From an uncultured Lachnospiraceae bacterium (GTDB taxonomy: Bacteria > Bacillota > Clostridia > Lachnospirales > Lachnospiraceae): 64,000 nt of DNA. The notes below the pieces were generated by a model that searched no databases, was not told the DNA's origin, and was given only the letters and a program-made list of their open reading frames with translations. A program made the position numbers and the translations under genes. Positions 7,277 to 18,589 of this stretch are shown here, piece by piece. Where the stretch lies: the NCBI GenBank assembly GCA_900553355.1, contig USDK01000002.1, forward strand, positions 1 to 64,000. The letters are read 5' to 3'. Positions within the stretch are counted from its first letter, which is position 1. The number at the start of each line of letters is the position of its first letter.

Positions 7277-9019
7277 ATGAGGATACTTTTGACAGCAATC
7301 AATGCGAAGTATATTCATTCGAATCTTGCCGTGTATAGTCTGAAAGCATATGCAGATGATCCACGCGTAGAGATTGCGGAATATACCATTAATCAGACAG
7401 AGGATGCGATCCTTGGGGATCTCTGGCGAAAGAAGCCGGATGTCCTGTGCTTTTCCTGTTATATCTGGAATATCGAATATGTGGAGCACCTGGTGCGAGA
7501 ATACGCTAAGATCTGCGGTGAGACGGAGATCTGGCTTGGAGGTCCGGAGGTTTCCTACGATTCCCGGGAAGTTCTGGAAAGGCTTCCCCAGGTCAAAGGT
7601 GTGATGAAGGGCGAGGGAGAGGAGACCTTCGCCTGTCTTTGCAGGTCGTTTGAGGATGGGGCTCCCTTGGATGTAAAGAGGCGGGAAAAGGAGCTGGCCC
7701 GGATCAAGGGGATTTCTTTTCGCGGACTGGATGGAAGAATCGTGGAAAATCCATGGAGAGACCCCATTGACCTGAGCAGGATTCCGTTTGTCTATAAGGA
7801 TCTGGATATGTTTGCGCATAAGATCATCTATTATGAATCCAGCAGAGGCTGTCCCTTTTCCTGCAGCTACTGCCTGTCTTCCGTTGATAAAGCGCTCAGG
7901 TTCCGGGATCTGTCGCTGGTGAAAAAGGAACTGCTGTTTTTTATCAATCAGGAGGTCCCGCAGGTAAAATTTGTGGACAGGACCTTTAACTGTAATCATG
8001 GACATGCCATGGAGATCTGGCGATATCTTCTGGAGCATGACAGGGGGAAGACAAACTTTCATTTTGAGATTGCTGCAGATCTTCTGAATGAGGAAGAGAT
8101 GTTACTGATCTCAAAGATGCGTCCCGGACTGATACAGCTGGAGATCGGCGTGCAGTCTGTGAATCCCCGGACCATACGTGAGATCCGGAGAAAAATGGAT
8201 CTGGAAAAGGTTAAAAATACGGTTGCAAGGATCCGGGAGAGCGGAAATGTGCATCAGCATCTGGATCTGATCGCCGGGCTGCCTTATGAGGACCTTAAAA
8301 GCTTCCGCCAATCTTTTGACGTGGTGTATGAAATGAAGCCGGACCAGCTGCAGCTGGGGTTCCTGAAGGTTTTAAAAGGATCGTACATGAAGGAGCAGGA
8401 AGAAGCGTACGGTTTGATCCATAAAAGCAGACCACCCTACGAGGTGCTTTTTACCAACTGGCTGTCCTATGGAGATGTGCGTCTCCTGAAAGGGGTGGAA
8501 GAGATGGTGGAGGTCTATTATAACAGCCGCCAGTTTACCCATACCATAGAATATATGGGAACATGGTTCTCTTCTGCCTTTGATATGTTTGAGAAGATGT
8601 GGAAATATTATGAAAGACAAGGCCTTCAGGAGATTCAGCACAAGAGGAGCGCAAGGTATGACATTCTCTTAAGTTTTATATCAGAAGAACAGCCCTGTGA
8701 AACAGGCAGGGCAAGAGAACTTCTGATATATGACTATTATCTCCGGGAAAACGCAAAGACGAGGCCGGCATTTGCAGGCGAGTACCAGGTGAGAAAAGAA
8801 GACGTGCGGGCTTTTTATGAAAGTGATAAAATAAGAGAAACATATCTTCCAGGGTATGCCGGCCGCGACAGAAATCAGGTAAGAAGGATGACGCACCTGG
8901 AATATTTCCCGTTGGCCGGACGATATGTCCTGTTTGATTATCTGGAAAGAAACCCATTGAATCAAGAGGCAAGAACCTGTATCATAGAAAGCAAAAAGGA
9001 GAAAAAAGATGAATTTTAA
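7277..9019 (+). CDS. B12-binding domain radical SAM protein (DUF4080 type)
   Basis: Substrate unknown. The N-terminal 130 residues or so resemble a cobalamin-binding fold (MRILLTAINAKYIHSNLAVY, LGGPEVSYD). A radical SAM domain follows with the CxxxCxxC cluster motif in GCPFSCSYCLSS near residues 191-198. The C-terminal region matches the DUF4080 family as I know it. The protein has 580 residues. The ATG at 7277 gives the typical N-terminus. GGAGG lies 13 nt upstream, a little far. Longer upstream reading frames run through the SRP RNA and are not credible. It must be transcribed from within or through the ffs locus in antisense. Confidence 0.88.
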   Translation: MRILLTAINAKYIHSNLAVYSLKAYADDPRVEIAEYTINQTEDAILGDLWRKKPDVLCFSCYIWNIEYVEHLVREYAKICGETEIWLGGPEVSYDSREVLERLPQVKGVMKGEGEETFACLCRSFEDGAPLDVKRREKELARIKGISFRGLDGRIVENPWRDPIDLSRIPFVYKDLDMFAHKIIYYESSRGCPFSCSYCLSSVDKALRFRDLSLVKKELLFFINQEVPQVKFVDRTFNCNHGHAMEIWRYLLEHDRGKTNFHFEIAADLLNEEEMLLISKMRPGLIQLEIGVQSVNPRTIREIRRKMDLEKVKNTVARIRESGNVHQHLDLIAGLPYEDLKSFRQSFDVVYEMKPDQLQLGFLKVLKGSYMKEQEEAYGLIHKSRPPYEVLFTNWLSYGDVRLLKGVEEMVEVYYNSRQFTHTIEYMGTWFSSAFDMFEKMWKYYERQGLQEIQHKRSARYDILLSFISEEQPCETGRARELLIYDYYLRENAKTRPAFAGEYQVRKEDVRAFYESDKIRETYLPGYAGRDRNQVRRMTHLEYFPLAGRYVLFDYLERNPLNQEARTCIIESKKEKKDEF

Positions 9020-9113
9020 TAATAAAAGAACAAGAAGAATTGTGGCAATCCTGATCATAGCTGTGATTGTGGCGATGGTGGCGACAATGGTGATCCCATA
9101 TCTGATGGTGTAA
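9009..9113 (+). CDS. 34-residue single-pass membrane protein
   Basis: Short reading frame that begins inside the last codons of the radical SAM gene (11-nt overlap), with AAAAAGGAG just upstream. The product starts MNFNNKRTRRIV and continues as one hydrophobic helix of about 20 residues ending at PYLMV. The basic N-terminus suggests the N-terminus stays inside. The VanW gene follows 27 nt later, so all three may be one operon. Function unknown. The strong ribosome site and clean membrane helix argue that it is real. Confidence 0.7.
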   Translation: MNFNNKRTRRIVAILIIAVIVAMVATMVIPYLMV

Positions 9114-9140
9114 GCGCGAAAAAGCGCAGGGGGAGGAAAG

Positions 9141-10655
9141 ATGTCGGAAAGCCGTCTGAAAAAAAGAATCCAGAGAAATAAAAAAAGAGCGCAGATGAAG
9201 AAGAAAAGGGCGCGCCTGCTGTGCGGCCTGGCTTTGTTATGCGTTTTTGGACTGTGCGGCGCCGTATATGGCATGCTGTATGCGTATGTCAACCGTTTCC
9301 CTGAGGATCAGATTCTGAGGAATGTCTATATCGGTCCGGTGGATGCTTCCGGGATGACAGCCAGGGAAGCGGCCCAGGCGATGGAGGATTACCGGCAGGA
9401 GCATCTGGCGGATCAGGTGACGATGAAAGTGGAAGATCAGTCTGCAGAGGCTACGCTGGATGAACTGGGACTGGAATATCGTGACACAGATCAGGTGGTG
9501 AGTCAGGCGGTAAGTTACGGAAAAGAAGGTTCCGTGATACAGAGGTTCCGGAGGATCCGCGCACTTTCTGATGGAAAGCATGTCATAAAGGAAGGGCTGC
9601 AGCTGGATCCGGAAACAGCGAAGAACGTCATGAATGAAAGGGCAGTTCCGCTTGCGGTGGGGGCTGAAAATGCATATATTGAGCGTACAGGCGAGGGGAC
9701 CTTTCAGGTAGTGAAAGAAAAAGAGGGATACACGGTAGATGTAGACGCCTCGATCAAGCGCATCGATCAATACCTGGAAGAGAACTGGAAACACCAGGAC
9801 TTTTCAATCGAGATGGTGCTGGTAAAAGAAGAACCAGTGATAACATCGGCAGACCTGTCTACGATTGAAGACGAGCTGGGAAGCTTTTCCACAGACGCCG
9901 GCGGCGGCGACCGGTGGCAGAACTTAAGCACCGGAGTTTCCAAATTGAACGGGACCATCCTGATGCCGGGAGAAAGCCTGTCTGTCTGCGATGCGACTGC
10001 GCCCTACGATGCGGAGCACGGGTATGTAGAGGCTGGATCCTATGAAAATGGACAGGTGGTGGATTCCTACGGCGGAGGGATCTGTCAGGTATCGACGACT
10101 CTGTATAATGCCGTTCTGAATGCAGAGTTACAGGTAGATCAGCGCTATCCCCACTCCATGCTGGTGAACTATGTAAAGCCGTCCCGGGACGCGGCGATCG
10201 CAGAAGGGATCCTGGACTTTGTATTTACCAATAACTATGATACTCCGATTTATATTTCAGGAGAGATTGATGGGGCAAATCAGCTGCGTTTTGCAATCTA
10301 TGGGAAGGATACGCGCCCGGAAGGACGGACGGTAGAATATGAAAGTGAAGTCCTGGAGACGGAAGAGTATGGCATTACATACCAGGAGGACCCGGATGCG
10401 GCTCTTGGCAGTATGCAGTATTCCGGAAGCCCTCACACTGGCACGACAGCCCAGTTGTGGAAAGTGGTATATCAGGATGGTGTGGAGGAATCCAGAGAGG
10501 TCATTAACCATAGCGTTTATGAAAAGTCAGATCAGATCATCCTGGTAGGAACTTCCTCGGATGATCCGGCAAAATCCCAGGTAGTCCGGGACGCCATTGC
10601 TTCCCAGGATCAGGCTGCGATCAACGCAGCCATCAGCCAGGCGCAGTCGTTGTGA
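9141..10655 (+). CDS. VanW family cell-surface protein
   Basis: Probably a cell-envelope protein; the VanW family has no firmly established biochemical role. The protein has 504 residues. A Lys/Arg-rich cytoplasmic start is followed by one membrane segment (LLCGLALLCVFGLCGAVYGM, about 30-50), then peptidoglycan-binding-like repeats (VYIGPVDASGMTAREA). The VanW domain contains GGGICQVSTTLYNAVL and YPHSMLVNYV. Proteins with this layout are common in Firmicutes. A GGGGGAGGAAAG site precedes the ATG. Nothing else of a vancomycin-resistance cluster is near, so resistance should not be inferred. Confidence 0.9.
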   Translation: MSESRLKKRIQRNKKRAQMKKKRARLLCGLALLCVFGLCGAVYGMLYAYVNRFPEDQILRNVYIGPVDASGMTAREAAQAMEDYRQEHLADQVTMKVEDQSAEATLDELGLEYRDTDQVVSQAVSYGKEGSVIQRFRRIRALSDGKHVIKEGLQLDPETAKNVMNERAVPLAVGAENAYIERTGEGTFQVVKEKEGYTVDVDASIKRIDQYLEENWKHQDFSIEMVLVKEEPVITSADLSTIEDELGSFSTDAGGGDRWQNLSTGVSKLNGTILMPGESLSVCDATAPYDAEHGYVEAGSYENGQVVDSYGGGICQVSTTLYNAVLNAELQVDQRYPHSMLVNYVKPSRDAAIAEGILDFVFTNNYDTPIYISGEIDGANQLRFAIYGKDTRPEGRTVEYESEVLETEEYGITYQEDPDAALGSMQYSGSPHTGTTAQLWKVVYQDGVEESREVINHSVYEKSDQIILVGTSSDDPAKSQVVRDAIASQDQAAINAAISQAQSL

Positions 10656-10693
10656 CCAGAACCTGACGATGTATTTGGAAAGGAAGAAGTGTT

Positions 10694-11266
10694 GTGGAAA
10701 TCAAAAGTCAAAAACGAGAGGAACGGACAGATAAGCTCCGGACAGGATGGAAAATTCTGCTGACCGGATGGATCGGCCTGGATGGGATGCTATGTATCCT
10801 GGAGAAAAAACAAGAAGAGTTGAGACAAAGATTTGCGCCGGCCTTCCTTATGCAGGCGGAGGCTCATGGGCGAGATGAAAAATGCTGTTCCACAGAAGAA
10901 ATGGAGGAGCTTACAGATGCGTTTGTCCTTCCTGTCGGGGAAGGTGGAATCCTGGCTGCACTCTGGAATCTGGCGAAAGAGACCGGAACAGGAATTGCTT
11001 TGGATATGAAAAAGTTTTCTATTTTGCAGGAGACCATAGAAGTCTGTGAGATGTACCGGCTGAATCCCTATCAGCTTCGCTCCGGAGGATGCTTTCTGGT
11101 TGTGACAGACCAGGAGAGCCGGGTGAAAAGGAGCCTGGAAGCAAAAGGAATAAAGGTCTCTGTAATTGGTGAAATTACCGATAATAACGATAAAGTGATC
11201 CGGAATGGAGAGGATTTAAGGTATATTGACCGTCCTGCGCCGGATGAATTGGCAAAAATCTTGTAA
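10694..11266 (+). CDS. PurM/HypE-like (AIR synthase C-terminal) domain protein, degenerate
   Basis: Tentative call. The protein has 190 residues from a GTG start with AGGAAG upstream. The core segment (VPVGEGGILAALWNLAKETG-like, then LNPYQLRSGGCFLVV and KGIKVSVIGEIT) resembles the second half of AIR synthase and HypE-type proteins. There, Gly-rich turns precede a final strand of the form VIGEI. The N-terminal ATP-binding half of those enzymes is replaced by about 60 unrelated residues. It therefore probably lacks the usual catalytic activity. It sits between the VanW gene and trmL, which has its own promoter. A hydrogenase-maturation role is not supported by the neighbours. Confidence 0.6.
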   Translation: MEIKSQKREERTDKLRTGWKILLTGWIGLDGMLCILEKKQEELRQRFAPAFLMQAEAHGRDEKCCSTEEMEELTDAFVLPVGEGGILAALWNLAKETGTGIALDMKKFSILQETIEVCEMYRLNPYQLRSGGCFLVVTDQESRVKRSLEAKGIKVSVIGEITDNNDKVIRNGEDLRYIDRPAPDELAKIL

Positions 11267-11328
11267 AAAATCAATAAATTTAGTAAATATTAGAGAAAAA
11301 AATGATATATCTTTAACAAATGTGTATA

Positions 11329-11357
11329 TTGACGAGCGCCCTTCATTTATTTAAAAT
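11329..11357 (+). promoter_or_regulatory. Promoter of trmL
   Basis: TTGACG, 17 nt, TAAAAT, ending 22 nt before the trmL start. The untranslated leader would be very short and contain only the AGGAGGG ribosome site. Confidence 0.7.
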
Positions 11358-11379
11358 ATTGATAAAAGGAGGGCGCCGT

Positions 11380-11871
11380 ATGTTTAATATCGTATTGCTT
11401 GAGCCAGAAATTCCGTCAAATACTGGTAATATCGGACGGACCTGTGTGGCGACCGGCACAAGGCTTCATTTAATTGAGCCGCTTGGCTTCCGGCTGAATG
11501 AAAAAAATCTGAAGCGTGCAGGTATGGATTACTGGGATGATCTGGATGTGAAAACTTATATTGATTATGCAGATTTCCTGGAACAGAATCCGGGAGCAAA
11601 AATCTATATGGCAACCACCAAAGCGGCAAAGGTCTATACAGAAGTCCGGTATGAACCGGGCTGTTATATTATGTTCGGAAAAGAGAGCGCGGGTATACCG
11701 GAAGAGATTTTGGTGCAACATAAAGAGGACTGCGTGAGGATTCCAATGATCGGTGAAACCCGTTCGCTGAATCTGGGGAATTCAGCGTCCATTATTCTAT
11801 ATGAAGCGCTTCGCCAGAATCAGTTTGAAGGGCTGAATCTGGAAGGACATTTACACAGATTAGAATGGTAA
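11380..11871 (+). CDS. trmL: tRNA (cytidine/uridine-34-2'-O)-methyltransferase
   Basis: SPOUT-class enzyme that methylates the 2'-OH of the wobble nucleotide in tRNA-Leu isoacceptors, using S-adenosylmethionine. It has 163 residues. The N-terminus MFNIVLLEPEIPSNTGNIGR is the family signature. The C-terminal knot contains FGKESAGIP and ETRSLNLGNSASI. The ATG at 11380 follows AGGAGGG with ideal spacing. An upstream in-frame start at 11320 would put the promoter inside the gene and is rejected. Confidence 0.95.
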   Translation: MFNIVLLEPEIPSNTGNIGRTCVATGTRLHLIEPLGFRLNEKNLKRAGMDYWDDLDVKTYIDYADFLEQNPGAKIYMATTKAAKVYTEVRYEPGCYIMFGKESAGIPEEILVQHKEDCVRIPMIGETRSLNLGNSASIILYEALRQNQFEGLNLEGHLHRLEW

Positions 11872-11905
11872 AATGCAAGATTTATTGTTTGATTATTCAT
11901 TGCGC

Positions 11906-11934
11906 TAGACTTTTGTTAAAAATCATATTATAAT
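11906..11934 (+). promoter_or_regulatory. Promoter of the V-type ATPase operon
   Basis: TAGACT, 17 nt, consensus TATAAT, about 43 nt before the first ATPase gene. It is the only good candidate in the gap after trmL. Confidence 0.6.
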
Positions 11935-11976
11935 CGTAACTACAGGACAAGGCTGAGAGAGGTGGTGAACAGACAA

Positions 11977-12285
11977 ATGGTAGAAGAGACCATTAAAACC
12001 ATCAAGGAGACAGAGCGCGAGGCTGAGGACATCATAAAAAAGGCTGATGCCGAGTGCGCCGGGATTCTTGAGGAGGCGTCAAAAAAGGCTGCTGATATCA
12101 GGGAAAAGGCAGTCCAGGACGCAAGGGCGCAGGCTGAAGCTCGTCTGTTGTCGGCAAAAGAAGTTGGAGAAAGAACGGTGCAGGAGGCTTTGAAAGTTAC
12201 GCAAAGCGAAATTGCATCTTTGAAGAGGGCAGCGCTTGAAAAAGAAGAAGAAGCTGTATCTGCGGTGATCGCGGACCTCGTCTGA
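11977..12285 (+). CDS. ntpF: V/A-type ATP synthase peripheral-stalk subunit G/H (NtpF-like)
   Basis: Forms the coiled-coil peripheral stalk with subunit E, linking the A3B3 head to subunit I. The 102 residues are almost entirely a charged heptad-like helix rich in Ala, Glu and Lys, as is typical of this subunit. The ATG at 11977 is chosen because an extended site (AGGTGGTGA) ends 8 nt before it. GTG codons at 11962 and 11965 lie inside that site. It is the first gene of the operon, matching the ntpF-I-K-E-C-G-A-B-D order of Enterococcus hirae. Confidence 0.85.
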   Translation: MVEETIKTIKETEREAEDIIKKADAECAGILEEASKKAADIREKAVQDARAQAEARLLSAKEVGERTVQEALKVTQSEIASLKRAALEKEEEAVSAVIADLV

Positions 12286-12342
12286 CTTGTTTTGGTTTAG
12301 AAAAAGAAGCCAGAAAAATAAGAAAGAAGGAGGGATGAGGCT

Positions 12343-14846
<2,504 letters not shown>

Positions 14847-14896
14847 TTACCGTATAAATTAATGTAATAGAAATCAAAAAAGGAGTGCAAGGGTTT

Positions 14897-15496
14897 ATGA
14901 CTGGATTAGATAAAATGAAAAGTCAGATCCTGGACGAAGCAAAAACAGCTGCAGAGAGCAAGATTGCCGAGGCAAGGGCACAGGCAGATGAAATGATCCG
15001 CCTGGCAGAAGAAGAGGCAAAAAAGCAGACGGAAGGCATTCTGAAGAAGGCAGAGACGGACGTGGCAAACTATAATGAGCGCACGGCGTCATCGACAGAC
15101 CTTCAGAAAAGGACACAGATCCTTGCTGCAAAGCAGGAAGTGATCGCCGAAGTGCTGGATAAGGCATACGAAAAGGTAAAGACCATGGGGACAGAGGAAT
15201 ACTTTTCCATGCTGCTTAAAATGGTAGAAAAGTATGCATTGCCGCAGGACGGAGAGATTTGTTTTTCTGCTGCTGATCTTGGAAGACTGCCGGAAGGGTT
15301 TGAGGCGGAAGTTTCAAAAGCAGCTGCGGCTGCGGGCGGAAGCTTAAAACTGTCCAGGGAAGGCAAAAATATTGAGAATGGGTTCATTCTGATCTATGGC
15401 GGTATAGAGGAGAACTGCACGATTGCTGCCATGTTTGATGCGAAGAAAGACGAACTGTCCGACATCGTGCATCGGCTGGTATTTTTACAGGCGTAA
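14897..15496 (+). CDS. ntpE: V/A-type ATP synthase subunit E
   Basis: Peripheral-stalk partner of the small coiled-coil subunit. It has 199 residues. The N-terminal 90 residues are a charged, Ala/Glu/Lys-rich helix (KTAAESKIAEARAQADEMI) and the C-terminal part is a compact globular domain (NGFILIYGGIEENC). The ATG at 14897 has AGGAG 11 nt upstream. A GTG at 14885 overlaps that site and is less likely. It lies between K and C. Confidence 0.92.
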   Translation: MTGLDKMKSQILDEAKTAAESKIAEARAQADEMIRLAEEEAKKQTEGILKKAETDVANYNERTASSTDLQKRTQILAAKQEVIAEVLDKAYEKVKTMGTEEYFSMLLKMVEKYALPQDGEICFSAADLGRLPEGFEAEVSKAAAAAGGSLKLSREGKNIENGFILIYGGIEENCTIAAMFDAKKDELSDIVHRLVFLQA

Positions 15497-15514
15497 CCAG
15501 ATGGGAGGAATAAA

Positions 15515-16483
15515 ATGAGCGAACAATATACCTACGCGGTTGCGCGCATACGTGCCCTGGAGGTCGGGCTGTTCTCTAACAGTACGATCGATCAGCTGAT
15601 CGCCTGCCAGGATTATGGGCAGTGTCTGCAGTTCCTGGAGGAAAAAGGCTGGGGAGACAGTGAAAGCTCCGGCGATGCAGAGGCGATACTGACCAGAGAA
15701 GAAGAAAAGATCTGGGAGGTCGTAAAAGATCTGCACATTGATATGGATCATTTTGCGGTACTCTCTTATCCCAAGCTTTTTCACAATCTGAAGGCCGCAA
15801 TTAAGGAGGTATGCACGGAGGACAAAAACAGGCATATCTATTATGAAGATGTGCAGATTCCGGGCAGCACGATGCGCGAGATCGTCGCGGAGAAGGATTT
15901 TGGCAAGCTCCCGGCGTATATGCAGCATGCGGCAGAAGAAGCTTATGAATCGTTTCTTCACACCGGGGACGGACAATTGTGCGATTGTATCATTGACCGG
16001 GCAGCTCTTGATGCCATCTATGAGGCAGGAAGAGAGTCAGACGCCGCGATCATCCGTGATTATGCGGAGTCTACGGTGGCGGTGGCGGATATCAAGATTG
16101 CTGTGCGTTCACAGAAGACCGCGAAATCAATTGAGTTTATGAAACGGGCAATGGCAGAATGTGAAAGTGTGAATGTAGACCAGCTTGCAAAAGCAGCCCT
16201 TGGCGGCATGGAGGCCATCCGCGATTATCTGCTGGGTACGGCCTATGCAGAGGGAGCAGAGGCTCTGGCAGAGTCGCCGTCGGCATTTGAACGCTGGTGC
16301 GATAACCGGATCATTCAGACCATCAGTCCACAGAAATATCAGGCATTTACCATAGGACCTGTAATCGCCTATGTGATTGCCAGACAAAATGAAATAAAAA
16401 CGGTACGAATCATTCTTTCCGGCAAACTTAATGACTTACCGGATGATTCAATCCGAGAAAGGGTAAGGGAGATGTATGTATAA
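15515..16483 (+). CDS. ntpC: V/A-type ATP synthase subunit C
   Basis: Connects the central stalk (subunits D and F) to the K ring. It has 322 mainly helical residues, starting MSEQYTYAVARIRALEVGLF, which is typical of the bacterial C/d subunit. GGGAGGA precedes the ATG with good spacing. Its last codons overlap the start of the next gene by 8 nt (stop at 16481-16483, next ATG at 16476), which implies coupled translation. Confidence 0.93.
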   Translation: MSEQYTYAVARIRALEVGLFSNSTIDQLIACQDYGQCLQFLEEKGWGDSESSGDAEAILTREEEKIWEVVKDLHIDMDHFAVLSYPKLFHNLKAAIKEVCTEDKNRHIYYEDVQIPGSTMREIVAEKDFGKLPAYMQHAAEEAYESFLHTGDGQLCDCIIDRAALDAIYEAGRESDAAIIRDYAESTVAVADIKIAVRSQKTAKSIEFMKRAMAECESVNVDQLAKAALGGMEAIRDYLLGTAYAEGAEALAESPSAFERWCDNRIIQTISPQKYQAFTIGPVIAYVIARQNEIKTVRIILSGKLNDLPDDSIRERVREMYV

Positions 16484-16793
16484 GATTGCAGTGTTAGGCG
16501 ATTATGACAGTATCTACGGCTTTGCCGCACTGGGACTGGATACATTTCCTGTGACAGCCCAGGAGGAGGCCGGAGAACGATTACATGAGCTGGCAGCAAA
16601 CGGATATGGAATTATCTATATCACAGAAGCGCTGGCGGCAGGAATGAAACATGAGATTGCAAGGTACCAGGACCAGCTGCTTCCGGCGATCATTCAGATC
16701 CCGGGAATTTCCGGAAATACCGGAGACGGAGTCCAGGGAGTCAAGAAGTCTGTAGAACAGGCGGTAGGCTCCGATATCTTGTTCAGTAACTAA
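16476..16793 (+). CDS. ntpG: V/A-type ATP synthase subunit F (NtpG)
   Basis: Small central-stalk subunit that binds subunit D. The 105 residues form an alpha/beta domain beginning MYKIAVLGDYDSIYGFAALG, with the family glycines and the C-terminal stretch IPGISGNTGDGVQGVKKSVE. Translation is coupled to subunit C by an 8-nt overlap. The name follows the E. hirae scheme; other genomes call it atpF or V-type subunit F. Confidence 0.92.
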   Translation: MYKIAVLGDYDSIYGFAALGLDTFPVTAQEEAGERLHELAANGYGIIYITEALAAGMKHEIARYQDQLLPAIIQIPGISGNTGDGVQGVKKSVEQAVGSDILFSN

Positions 16794-16817
16794 GAAAGTA
16801 GAGGTGATTCGTCCATT

Positions 16818-18587
16818 ATGAGTAGTACAGGTACGATAAAAAAAGTTGCAGGACCGCTGGTCATTGCGTCCGGCATGCGCGATGCGAACATGTCCGACGT
16901 TGTACGTGTAAGTAAGCAGCGTCTGATCGGGGAAATCATCGAGATGCACGGGGACGAGGCGTCGATCCAGGTATACGAGGAGACGTCAGGACTTGGCCCG
17001 GGCGAGCCGGTAGAATCTACTGGAGCGCCGATGTCCGTAGAACTTGGGCCAGGACTGATCTCCAGTATCTATGACGGGATCCAGCGTCCGCTTGATGATA
17101 TTATGAAGATCTCAGGAAACAACCTGCAAAGAGGTGTAGAGGTTGCGGCTCTGAAAAGAGATAAAAAGTGGGAGTTTGTCCCGGTGGCAAAGGCCGGAGA
17201 TGAGGTAGAGGCCGGAGATGTGCTGGGAACCGTTCAGGAGACTCCGATTGTGCAGCAGAAGATCATGGTTCCCTATGGAGTAGAAGGAACAGTCAAAGAG
17301 ATCAAATCAGGCGAGCATACAGTGGAAGATGTGATCGCAGTGATCGAAACCAAGGACGGAGATAAGGAGCTGACCATGGTACAGAAATGGCCGGTAAGAA
17401 GAGGACGTCCTTATGTGAAGAAGCTGCCGCTGGATGTGCCTCTGGTAACAGGACAGCGTGTTATTGACACCTTCTTCCCTATTGCAAAAGGCGGTGTAGC
17501 TGCGGTTCCGGGACCTTTCGGAAGTGGAAAAACAGTCATCCAGCATCAGCTGGCAAAATGGGCTGAGGCAGACATCGTAGTTTATATCGGATGCGGTGAG
17601 CGTGGAAACGAGATGACGGACGTTCTGAATGAATTCCCGGAGCTGAAGGATCCAAAGACCGGACGTTCTTTGATGGAGCGGACCGTTCTGATCGCCAACA
17701 CTTCGGATATGCCGTTTGCAGCCCGTGAGGCTTCTATTTATACAGGAATTACGATCGCTGAGTATTTCCGTGATATGGGATATTCCGTAGCATTGATGGC
17801 GGACTCCACATCTCGCTGGGCTGAGGCCCTTCGTGAGATGTCCGGACGTCTGGAAGAGATGCCTGGTGAGGAAGGTTATCCGGCATACTTAGGGTCTCGT
17901 CTGGCAGAGTTCTATGAGAGAGCCGGACATGTGATCTCCCTTGGAAAAGACGGAAGAGAAGGTTCCCTTTCTGTAATCGGAGCTGTATCCCCTCCGGGTG
18001 GTGATACTTCTGAGCCGGTATCCCAGGCAACCTTACGTATTGTAAAGGTATTCTGGGGACTGGATTCAAATCTGGCGTATAAGAGACATTTCCCGGCTAT
18101 CAACTGGCTGACCAGTTATTCGCTGTATCTGGATAATGTCAGCGGCTGGTTCAATGATACCGTGGCTTCAGACTGGATGGAAGACCGTCAGAAGATGATG
18201 AGCCTTCTGCAGGAAGAGGCAGAACTGGAAGAGATCGTTCAGATGGTAGGTATGGATGCATTGTCACCGGTAGACCGTCTGAAGATGGAGGCGGCAAGAT
18301 CTATCCGTGAGGACTTCCTGCACCAGAACTCCTTCCATGAAGTGGATACCTATACGCCACTTAGAAAACAGTATCTGATGATGAAGCTGGTACTGGCATT
18401 CTACGAGCAGTCCTTAGAGGCTCTGAATAAAGGGGCTTCCATGAAGGCGCTGCTGGGAATGGACGTCAGAGAGAAGATCGGCCGTTATAAATATACGACA
18501 GTCGAGAATATCGAGACGGAATATGAGAAGATTATGAATGAACTGAGTGAAGAGATCGCCGGTGCATTCGGGAAGGAGGACTTCTAA
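16818..18587 (+). CDS. ntpA: V/A-type ATP synthase catalytic subunit A
   Basis: Catalytic subunit of the A3B3 head. It has 589 residues. The Walker A loop GPFGSGKTV is near residues 232-240. The family-specific insertion domain lies before it ([18 protein letters not shown]). The catalytic-Glu region ECRGNE-like appears as [13 protein letters not shown], and the [13 protein letters not shown] motif is intact. An extended SD (AGAGGTGAT) lies 9 nt before the ATG. Subunit B starts only 2 nt after the stop codon. Confidence 0.98.
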   Translation: MSSTGTIKKVAGPLVIASGMRDANMSDVVRVSKQRLIGEIIEMHGDEASIQVYEETSGLGPGEPVESTGAPMSVELGPGLISSIYDGIQRPLDDIMKISGNNLQRGVEVAALKRDKKWEFVPVAKAGDEVEAGDVLGTVQETPIVQQKIMVPYGVEGTVKEIKSGEHTVEDVIAVIETKDGDKELTMVQKWPVRRGRPYVKKLPLDVPLVTGQRVIDTFFPIAKGGVAAVPGPFGSGKTVIQHQLAKWAEADIVVYIGCGERGNEMTDVLNEFPELKDPKTGRSLMERTVLIANTSDMPFAAREASIYTGITIAEYFRDMGYSVALMADSTSRWAEALREMSGRLEEMPGEEGYPAYLGSRLAEFYERAGHVISLGKDGREGSLSVIGAVSPPGGDTSEPVSQATLRIVKVFWGLDSNLAYKRHFPAINWLTSYSLYLDNVSGWFNDTVASDWMEDRQKMMSLLQEEAELEEIVQMVGMDALSPVDRLKMEAARSIREDFLHQNSFHEVDTYTPLRKQYLMMKLVLAFYEQSLEALNKGASMKALLGMDVREKIGRYKYTTVENIETEYEKIMNELSEEIAGAFGKEDF

Positions 18588-18589
18588 TT

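Noticed and set aside
9141..10655. Vancomycin-resistance gene
   Set aside because: VanW proteins are common in Firmicutes without resistance, and no vanA/B-type ligase, vanH or vanX is present.
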